Of a stretch of DNA of 64,000 bases, positions 56,613 to 64,000 are shown piece after piece. How positions within the stretch are numbered: the first letter of the stretch is position 1; each line of letters begins with the position of its first letter. The notes beneath the pieces are model-generated. The model saw only the letters and a program-made list of their open reading frames with translations. It had not been told where the DNA came from and did no database searches. The stretch lies in contig NZ_JANUGP010000024.1 of assembly GCF_024753135.1 (NCBI RefSeq), positions 1-64,000 on the forward strand. Direction: 5' to 3'. A program made the position numbers and the translations under genes. This stretch comes from Streptomyces pyxinicus (GTDB lineage Bacteria > Actinomycetota > Actinomycetes > Streptomycetales > Streptomycetaceae).

Positions 56613-57845
56613 ATGCCGAACACCATGTCTGCCTCGTCTCCCGCCCTCACCCCCGCCCCGCAGGCCCCCGATCCCGGGAACGCGTCCGCTTCGGCACCCG
56701 CATCCACCCCGGCATCCGCTTCCGCTTCCGGGGACGCGTCCGCGCCGACGCCGCGCACCGGCCGTCAGGGCCGCCAGGGCCGGCTGTCCGCCCTGGACGG
56801 CCTGCGGCTGCTGGCCGCCCTGATGGTCTGCCTCTACCACTACACCGGCCGCGGCGGCCCCGTCTCCGCGTCCTGGCACCAGAACCCGGCGCAGGTGTTC
56901 CCGACCCTGTCCCACATCGCCGTCTACGGCTGCCTGGGCGTGCAGTTCTTCTTCGTCATCAGCGGCTTCGTGATCTGCATGAGCAGCTGGGGCCGCTCCC
57001 TCGGCGACTTCTTCCGCTCCCGGGTCGCCCGCCTCTACCCCGCCTACTGGGTCGCCCTGGTGCTGGTCACCGCGGCGGCCGTGGTCCTGCCCGCGGTCGT
57101 CCACCCGGTGCGGCCGGACGAGTTCCTGGTCAACCTGACGATGCTGCAACAGCCCATGGGCGCCGACCGCGTGCTCGGGGTGTGCTGGACGCTCTGGGTC
57201 GAGGTGCGCTTCTACGTGCTGTTCGCCCTGCTGGTCGTGGTGCGCGGGGTCACCTACCGGCGCGTGGTGCTGTTCTGCTCCGTGTGGACGCTGGCGGCGG
57301 TGCTGTGCCGTACCTCCGGCAGCGCGCTCGTCGACCAGATCGTCATGCCGGAGTACGCGCCCTTCTTCATCGGCGGTCTCGCCCTGTACCTCATCCACCG
57401 GTTCGGCGGCGACCTGCTGCTGTGGGGCATCGTCGCGATGTCCGTGGTGCTCGGGCAGAGCAACGCCACGCGCGGGCTGTGGCACGCCGCCGCCCCGGGC
57501 GTACCGCACCGCGACCCGTGGGTGGTCCTGGCGATCGTCGCGCTCGCGTTCGGCGCGGTCGCGGTCGTGGCGCTGGGCTGGACGCGCCGGGCCGACTGGC
57601 GCTGGCTGGTCACGGCCGGGGCGCTGACGTACCCGTTCTACCTGGTCCACGAGCACCTGGGCTGGTTCGTCATCCGGGTCCTGCACCGGGGCCTCGGGCT
57701 GCCGGCCTACCCCACGCTCGCCGTGACCGTGCTGGGCATGCTGCTGCTGGCGTGGCTCATCCACCGCTTGGTGGAGAAGCCGCTGGGCCCCCGGCTGAAG
57801 AGGGCACTGAAGACCGCGCCCGCCCGCCTGGCCGAACGCGGCTGA
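56613..57845 (+). CDS. Acyltransferase family 3 membrane protein
   Basis: The roughly 410-residue protein has a disordered Ser/Pro/Ala-rich N-terminus of about 55 residues. About 10 membrane segments follow in the acyltransferase-3 pattern: LSALDGLRLLAALMVCLYHY (with catalytic His), GVQFFFVISGFVICMSSWG, SRVARLYPAYWVALVLV, CWTLWVEVRFYVLFALLVVV, ALTYPFYLVHEHLGWFVIRV and IHRLVEKPLG. It may O-acetylate the neighbouring polymer. TTG 56601, ATG 56613 and ATG 56625 are all possible starts; GGGA precedes 56613. Confidence 0.88.
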   Translation: MPNTMSASSPALTPAPQAPDPGNASASAPASTPASASASGDASAPTPRTGRQGRQGRLSALDGLRLLAALMVCLYHYTGRGGPVSASWHQNPAQVFPTLSHIAVYGCLGVQFFFVISGFVICMSSWGRSLGDFFRSRVARLYPAYWVALVLVTAAAVVLPAVVHPVRPDEFLVNLTMLQQPMGADRVLGVCWTLWVEVRFYVLFALLVVVRGVTYRRVVLFCSVWTLAAVLCRTSGSALVDQIVMPEYAPFFIGGLALYLIHRFGGDLLLWGIVAMSVVLGQSNATRGLWHAAAPGVPHRDPWVVLAIVALAFGAVAVVALGWTRRADWRWLVTAGALTYPFYLVHEHLGWFVIRVLHRGLGLPAYPTLAVTVLGMLLLAWLIHRLVEKPLGPRLKRALKTAPARLAERG

Positions 57846-57882
57846 CCCGGGCTCGGCCGAGTCAGGTTCAGCCGACCCGGGC

Positions 57883-58533
57883 TCAGCCGATCCGGTACCG
57901 GGTCTCGATCCCGGTGATCACCAGGTCGAGGCCCTCCTCGAACTGCTCGTCGTAGCCGGCGAAGAGCAGTCGCCCCACCTCGGCCGCGAGCGGGAAGTCG
58001 GCCAGGAGACGGGCGCGCTCCTCGACGTCGAAGCCCTCCCGGGGCTCGCCGGGCCGGGGTTCGACGCCCTGTTCCTCGGTGACGAAGCCGAGGGTGAACA
58101 GGTGCGTGGTACGGGCCGCGTGCACCGCCCGCTCCAGGGTGAACCCGGCACCGGTGAGGACCCGCAGATGGTCCTCCATGTCGCGGGCGTGGTCCGTGCC
58201 GGTGAAGCGCGAGCCGCTGTAGACCCTGGCGCCGTCGCGGTAGCCGAGCAGCGTGGCCCGCAGGGCGCGGTTCACCTTGCGCAGCCGCTCCTGCCAGGGG
58301 TCGGCGGGGTCCAGCGCGAGGCCGGCGGCCAGCCGCCGGTACAGCTCCGTCGCCATCTCGTCCAGCAGCGCCTGCTTGTCCTTGAAGTGCCAGTACAGCG
58401 CGGGCGCCTTGACGTCCAGCTCCCGGGCGATGGCCCGCAGCGTCAGCCCTTCCAGACCGGTCTCGCCCAGCAGCCGCAGCGCGGTGTCCGCGACCCGGCG
58501 GCGGTCCAGGGGCGCTCGTCGTTCCGTACTCAC
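57883..58533 (-). CDS. TetR-family regulator, TetR class-like C-terminus
   Basis: The 216-residue protein has the HTH (VADTALRLLGETGLEGLTLR, ALYWHFKDKQALLDEM) and a C-terminal ligand domain with GARVYSGSRFTGTDHARDM, HLFTLGFVTEEQG and FPLAAEVGRLLFAGYDEQFE, as in TetR-type tetracycline repressors. GTG 58533 lies 9 bp from operator CTTAACAGCGTTAAG. It is divergent from an FAD monooxygenase gene, and a 17-bp direct repeat (57844-57860, 57874-57890) lies over its 3' end. Confidence 0.92.
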   Translation of the reverse strand: MSTERRAPLDRRRVADTALRLLGETGLEGLTLRAIARELDVKAPALYWHFKDKQALLDEMATELYRRLAAGLALDPADPWQERLRKVNRALRATLLGYRDGARVYSGSRFTGTDHARDMEDHLRVLTGAGFTLERAVHAARTTHLFTLGFVTEEQGVEPRPGEPREGFDVEERARLLADFPLAAEVGRLLFAGYDEQFEEGLDLVITGIETRYRIG

Positions 58534-58542
58534 GCTTGACAG

Positions 58543-58557
58543 CTTAACAGCGTTAAG
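58543..58557. promoter_or_regulatory. TetR operator 1 (monooxygenase pair)
   Basis: CTTAACAGCGTTAAG is a 15-bp palindrome broken only by the central AGC. Confidence 0.8.
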
Positions 58558-58579
58558 GGCACTCTCGTCGGGGACGGCA

Positions 58580-58594
58580 CTTAACGGCGTTAAG
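58580..58594. promoter_or_regulatory. TetR operator 2 (monooxygenase pair)
   Basis: CTTAACGGCGTTAAG repeats operator 1 with one base changed, 37 bp away, and runs into the ribosome site of the monooxygenase gene. Confidence 0.8.
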
Positions 58595-58604
58595 GAGAGG
58601 TGTC

Positions 58605-59984
58605 ATGGTTGCGGACGTTCTGATCGTGGGCGCGGGCCCGACCGGGCTCACCCTCGGCATCGACCTGGCCCGGCGCGGGGTGGCCGCCCTGGTCGTGGAG
58701 CGGGCCGCGGGGCTGTTCCCCGGCTCGCGCGGCAAGGGCGTCCAGCCGCGCACCCAGGAGGTCTTCGACGACCTCGGCGTGCTGCCGGCGCTCCGCGCGG
58801 CGGGCGGCCCCTATCCGCCCCGGCTGGTCTGGCGGGACGGCGAACAGGCGGGCGGCGCACCCCTGTTCGATCCGGTGGAGCCGACCGAGGGCGCCCCCTA
58901 CACCGAGCCCCTGATGGTCCCCCAGTGGCGCACCCAGGAGATCCTGTACGCCCGGCTGACCGAGCTGGGCGGCGAGGTCGCCTTCGGGCGCGAGGTGACC
59001 GGCCTGACGCAGGACGCGGACGGTGTGGACGTGGCCTTCGCCGACGGTACGACGCTGCGCGCCCGGTACGCCGTCGCGGCCGACGGCGGACGCTCGGCGG
59101 TCCGGCGCGCGGTGGGCGTCGCGCTGACGGGCGAGCCGGTCGACCCGGCGCCCTTCCTGGTGGCGGACGTACGGCTGCGCGACCTCGACCGGGACCACTG
59201 GCACATGTTCCCGGGGCCCGACGACACCGGCCTCGCGCTCTGCCCGCTCGCCGGGACGGCGGACTTCCAGCTCGCCGGGCGGCTCCCGGAGGGCACCGAA
59301 CCCGACCTGACCCTGGACGGGGTGCGCAAGCTGGTCGGCGCGTACACGCACCTGGACGCCGAGGACGTCACCGAGCTGCGCTGGTCCTCCGGCTTCCGGC
59401 CCCGGGCGGCACTGGCCGACGTCTTCCGGGCGGGCCGGGTGTTCCTCGCCGGGGACGCGGCCCATGTGCACTCGCCGGCCGGCGGGCAGGGCCTGAACAC
59501 CAGCGTGCAGGACGCCTACAACCTGGGCTGGAAGCTGGGCGCGGTGCTGACCGGCGGGGCGCCCGAGACGCTGCTGGACAGCTACGAGGAGGAGCGGCGC
59601 CCCAACGCGGCGGCCATGCTGGGCCTGACGACGGGCGTGCACCGCGGGGAGGTACGGCGCGGGAAGGCGACCGTGCAGCTCGGGCTCGGCTACCCGGAGT
59701 CCCCGCTGAGCGTGGAGACCCGCACCGCCCCGGCCGGCCTCCGCCCCGGCGACCGGGCCCCCGACGGCCGGGTGGCCGGCGTCCGCCTCTTCGACGCCTT
59801 CCGCGGCCCGCACTGGACCCTGCTGGGCGCACCCGCACCGGCCGAGGGCATCCGCGCGCTCCCGGCGGCCCCCGCGTCGTACGGCCCCGGTGTCTTCCTG
59901 GTCCGCCCCGACGGCTACCTCGGCTGGACCGGCGACACGACCGACGGCCTGCCGGAGTACCTCACCCGCCTCGGCCGGAACTGA
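58605..59984 (+). CDS. FAD-dependent aromatic monooxygenase
   Basis: This 459-residue flavoprotein hydroxylase has the FAD motif VLIVGAGPTGLTLGIDLARR (about 4-23), the DG motif YAVAADGGRSAVRRAVG, and the second FAD motif VFLAGDAAHVHSPAGGQGLN (about 279-298). A thioredoxin-like C-terminal region follows. The type includes TetX-, rifampicin- and phenol-monooxygenases. With a TetR partner and twin operators it could inactivate an aromatic antibiotic or plant phenolic. AAGGAGAGG precedes ATG 58605. Confidence 0.9.
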   Translation: MVADVLIVGAGPTGLTLGIDLARRGVAALVVERAAGLFPGSRGKGVQPRTQEVFDDLGVLPALRAAGGPYPPRLVWRDGEQAGGAPLFDPVEPTEGAPYTEPLMVPQWRTQEILYARLTELGGEVAFGREVTGLTQDADGVDVAFADGTTLRARYAVAADGGRSAVRRAVGVALTGEPVDPAPFLVADVRLRDLDRDHWHMFPGPDDTGLALCPLAGTADFQLAGRLPEGTEPDLTLDGVRKLVGAYTHLDAEDVTELRWSSGFRPRAALADVFRAGRVFLAGDAAHVHSPAGGQGLNTSVQDAYNLGWKLGAVLTGGAPETLLDSYEEERRPNAAAMLGLTTGVHRGEVRRGKATVQLGLGYPESPLSVETRTAPAGLRPGDRAPDGRVAGVRLFDAFRGPHWTLLGAPAPAEGIRALPAAPASYGPGVFLVRPDGYLGWTGDTTDGLPEYLTRLGRN

Positions 59985-59987
59985 GTG

Positions 59988-60638
59988 CTAGGCGCCGGCC
60001 AGCGACAGCTTCACCGCGAAGCCGAGGAAGAGCACACCGGCCGCCGAGGTGGCCGTCGCCGACAGTCGCCGGCGGCGTCGGAAGGCCGCCGCGAGCCGGG
60101 TGCCGCCGAATATCAGCGCGCTCAGGTACAGGAAGCTGGCGAGCTGCGCGAAGGCACCGAGCACGACGAACGACAGGGCCGGGTAGGCGTACCTCGGGTC
60201 CACGAACTGCACGAAGAAGGCGACGAAGAAGAGGATCGCCTTGGGGTTGAACAGGCTCACCACGAGCGCCCGGCGGAACGGCCGCTCGTCACCGGCCGGG
60301 GCGGGCGCCGCGTCCTCGGCGGCACGCTCCCGCCGCGAGCGCCACATGTCCCACGCGGCCCGCATCATCCCGACCGCCAGCCAGGTCAGATACCCGGCAC
60401 CGGCGTACTTCACCACCCCGAACAGCACGGCGTCGGCCTGGAGCAGCGAGGCGACGCCCGCCGCGGACAGGGTCATCAGCACGGTGTCACCGCACCACAC
60501 CCCGGCGGCGGCGGTGTACCCGGAGCGGACCCCGCGCCGGGCGGCGACGGACAGCACGTACAACGAGTTGGGGCCGGGCAGCAGCACGATCAGGGCCAGG
60601 CCCGCGAGATAGGTGGGGAGGTCGATGACACCGAACAT
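59988..60638 (-). CDS. LysE-family amino acid exporter
   Basis: The 216-residue protein has six membrane segments and the family motif LPTYLAGLALIVLLPGPNSLY at the start. The GYTAAAGVWCGDTVLMTLSA, VKYAGAGYLTWLAVGMMRAA and LVVSLFNPKAILFFVAFFVQ segments follow. It probably exports an amino acid or its derivative. Its stop is only 3 bp from the convergent monooxygenase stop. ATG 60638 lacks a clear ribosome site. Confidence 0.9.
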   Translation of the reverse strand: MFGVIDLPTYLAGLALIVLLPGPNSLYVLSVAARRGVRSGYTAAAGVWCGDTVLMTLSAAGVASLLQADAVLFGVVKYAGAGYLTWLAVGMMRAAWDMWRSRRERAAEDAAPAPAGDERPFRRALVVSLFNPKAILFFVAFFVQFVDPRYAYPALSFVVLGAFAQLASFLYLSALIFGGTRLAAAFRRRRRLSATATSAAGVLFLGFAVKLSLAGA

Positions 60639-60716
60639 GGCAAGGAGTGTCGCACGGGGGCACGACACCCGTTCCGGGTTATCCACAGGGCGGGCGGAGG
60701 ACCCTCGCGGGGCGTC

Positions 60717-62297
<1,581 letters not shown>

Positions 62298-62376
62298 GGT
62301 CGCCTCCGCACGGTTGCTCGCCCTTCCCACCATGCCCCGTAGTTCGGCGGCGGTCACGCGGGGAAGCATCCCCGGC

Positions 62377-63249
62377 ATGAGGAACAGGGGCACACTCGCC
62401 GCCGTACTCGCCTCGACCGCCGCCCTCGCGGCCCTGACCGGCTGCACCGTGCGGCCCGCCGGCTCCGACGGTGCCGACGCCGCCGACGGCAAGCACCGCC
62501 TGCCGGTACACGTCCGCCTGCCGTCCACCCCCGGCCCCGAACCGTCCCGGACCCCGGGAACCGCCCCCACCCGGACGGCCACCACCCCGAGCCCGCCTGC
62601 CACGCCCGCCGTGCCCGCGCGGGTGCTCTGGTCGCGCGGCGACAGCGGACCGGCCGTCCGGGAACTCCAGGCGCGGCTGCGCCAGGTGGCCTGGCTGTAC
62701 GACGGGCCGACCGGCGCGTACGACGACCTGACCGAGCAGGCCGTGCGCGGCTTCCAGGGCAAGCGCGGGCTGCCCCGGACCGGCGCGACCGACACCGCGA
62801 CCTGGCAGCGGCTGGTGCGGATGACGCACCGGCCCGGCAGGTGGGAGCTGTACCTGATGGGCGGTCAGCCGGCCGGCGCGCCCGATCCGCGCTGTCTGAC
62901 CGGGCGGGTGCTGTGCGTCGACAAGACGACACGGACGCTGCGCTGGATGGTCGACGGCCGGACCGTCACGACGACGGCGGTGCGGTTCGGCACGCAGTAC
63001 ACCCCGACCCGGGAGGGCGTCTTCCACGTCTACTGGAAGGCCCGGGACTGGGTGTCCACGCTCTACCACTCGCCGATGCCGTACGCGATGTTCTTCAGCG
63101 GCGGCCAGGCGGTGCACTACTCGTACGACTTCGCGGCGCGCGGTTACGCGGGCGGCTCGCACGGCTGTGTGAACGTCCGGGACGAGGCGGCGATCTCGGC
63201 GATCTTCGCGCAGGTGCGGGTGGGCGACACGGTGGTCGTCCACCGGTGA
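62377..63249 (+). CDS. Lipoprotein L,D-transpeptidase with peptidoglycan-binding domain
   Basis: The 290-residue protein has a lipobox LTGC (Cys22), a Thr/Pro linker, a peptidoglycan-binding domain at about 85-150 (LWSRGDSGPAVRELQARLRQ, FQGKRGLPRTGATDTATWQR) and a YkuD domain. The catalytic segment is SHGCVNVRD with Cys264 and its His. It forms 3-3 cross-links in the cell wall from outside. ATG 62377 starts the signal peptide. A 14-bp stem terminator follows. Confidence 0.93.
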   Translation: MRNRGTLAAVLASTAALAALTGCTVRPAGSDGADAADGKHRLPVHVRLPSTPGPEPSRTPGTAPTRTATTPSPPATPAVPARVLWSRGDSGPAVRELQARLRQVAWLYDGPTGAYDDLTEQAVRGFQGKRGLPRTGATDTATWQRLVRMTHRPGRWELYLMGGQPAGAPDPRCLTGRVLCVDKTTRTLRWMVDGRTVTTTAVRFGTQYTPTREGVFHVYWKARDWVSTLYHSPMPYAMFFSGGQAVHYSYDFAARGYAGGSHGCVNVRDEAAISAIFAQVRVGDTVVVHR

Positions 63250-63260
63250 GGAGAGTTCGG

Positions 63261-63299
63261 GGCGCGGGCGGGACCGGGGGAACGTGTCCCGCCCGCGCC
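63261..63299 (+). terminator. Terminator of the L,D-transpeptidase gene
   Basis: GGCGCGGGCGGGAC (63261-63274) pairs perfectly over 14 bp with GTCCCGCCCGCGCC (63286-63299). Confidence 0.88.
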
Positions 63300-63396
63300 G
63301 GGTGCACGAGCCGTAGGTACGGGGGGAACCCCGGCTCAGTGCGACGGCCGATGACCAGTCGGCTCACTCAGTACTGCGCCGGGCGCCGTGAAAACG

Positions 63397-64000
63397 TCAC
63401 ACCTCGCCGACAGATTTTTCTACGGCTTTTTCCACGGCCGGAAACCCGCAGGTCAGAGGGCGGTGTACGGCGGCTTCGGCAACCGGGGCCGAGGGGGAAG
63501 CGGGGGCGCCGGTCGCCGCGATCCGGCCCGGGCGTCCGGGATCGCGGGGGGCGGGGTCGATGCCGCGGTGCCGGGCGGGTCTGCCGCCGTGCTGCCGGCC
63601 GTCGCGGTCGTCGCCGTGCCCGCCCCGGTGCTTGCCGGGATGCCTGCCGGGACGGCTGTCGTCGTCACCGCCCGGGCCGTCACCCCCCGGGCCGTCACCC
63701 CCCGGGCCGTCACCCCCCGGGCCGTCGCCCCCCTGGCCGCCCTTGCCCCTGCCGTCGCCGCGGCCCCTCCCGCCGCCCTTCGGATCGCCCTTGCCGCCGG
63801 CCTTCGCGTCGCCGCCACCGCCGCCCCGCGCGGGGTCGGAGAGGCCGCCCGGGGCGGCCAGGACGACCTTGCAGTACCTGGTCACCCGCGCCGAGCCGCC
63901 CGCCAGGTCCTCCAGCGCGCGCAGGCGGCCGGTCTCCAGGCCCTTGCCGTCCCGGATGTCCCGGCAGGCCGAGGCGATGCCCGGCCGGCCGCCGGCGGAC
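63397..64000 (-). CDS. Partial gene: Gly-rich protein, C-terminal part
   Basis: The gene runs off the end of the window, so only about 200 C-terminal residues are visible. Before the repeat the frame reads ACRDIRDGKGLETGRLRALE and GGSARVTRYCKVVL, a soluble segment with two cysteines. A Gly/Asp-rich run made of tandem GGDGP units follows, then a basic His/Arg stretch and a tail ending in a short helix. I do not recognise it. The N-terminus, needed to tell whether it is secreted, lies outside. Confidence 0.6.
   Translation of the reverse strand, partial: SAGGRPGIASACRDIRDGKGLETGRLRALEDLAGGSARVTRYCKVVLAAPGGLSDPARGGGGGDAKAGGKGDPKGGGRGRGDGRGKGGQGGDGPGGDGPGGDGPGGDGPGGDDDSRPGRHPGKHRGGHGDDRDGRQHGGRPARHRGIDPAPRDPGRPGRIAATGAPASPSAPVAEAAVHRPLTCGFPAVEKAVEKSVGEV
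63672..63731. repeat. Tandem 15-bp repeat inside the Gly-rich gene
   Basis: About four copies of a unit close to CCGGGCCGTCACCCC encode GGDGP repeats on the minus strand. It is prone to copy-number change. Confidence 0.85.

Overview
The window is a chromosomal segment of a Streptomyces species. The evidence is very high GC with GC-ending third codon positions, GTG starts, genes packed tightly on both strands, and a gene order that matches my memory of the S. coelicolor chromosome around SCO4930 down to about SCO4867. That match was not checked by any search. No rRNA, tRNA, CRISPR array, insertion sequence, phage gene or origin was seen.

Layout. 1-10.7 kb: an enoyl-CoA hydratase, adenylate cyclase, biotin ligase and a split acyl-CoA carboxylase (PccB beta, PccE epsilon, AccA2 biotin carboxylase/carrier), with Maf and a DeoR-type regulator. 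The ligase gene lies beside the carboxylase genes whose carrier it biotinylates. 10.9-19.7 kb: an LpdA-type quinone reductase, then purine nucleoside phosphorylase, phosphopentomutase-type mutase, deoxyribose-phosphate aldolase and two aldehyde dehydrogenase-family proteins. 19.8-26.2 kb: a secreted small protein, uridine kinase-like protein, the sigQ / afsQ1-afsQ2 signalling locus with its lipoprotein, a VanZ-like protein and a PspC protein. 26.3-45.2 kb: adenosine deaminase, a polymorphic-toxin locus, LysR/MFS, an ECF sigma factor, and the thymidine phosphorylase / cytidine deaminase / nucleoside ABC transporter operon with its lipoprotein. 45.6-64 kb: a small secreted protein, M20 amidohydrolase, TetR/hydrolase pair, a sialic-acid-type (Kdn, teichulosonic acid-like) cell-wall polymer cluster, TetR/FAD-monooxygenase pair, LysE exporter, acyl-CoA mutase, L,D-transpeptidase and a Gly-rich partial gene.

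Two themes stand out. First, nucleoside scavenging is spread over 33 kb but shares one palindrome, CTACGCGCGTAG. It lies in front of pnp, deoC, adenosine deaminase, the ABC-transporter/cdd/deoA operon and the transporter lipoprotein. Uptake, phosphorolysis, pentose-phosphate isomerisation and aldolase cleavage therefore look like one regulon.

Second, the most notable system is at 29.3-34.4 kb. It is a 1507-residue exported protein with a ricin-B lectin, a roughly 640-residue Ala-rich helical stalk and a low-GC C-terminal tip. The tip carries an exact zinc-deaminase signature (HSE-x25-PC-x3-C) and is followed by a small acidic gene that is a good candidate immunity protein. Two strong hairpins and a 17-bp palindrome separate the two genes. 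I read this as a polymorphic toxin/immunity pair inserted between conserved housekeeping genes.
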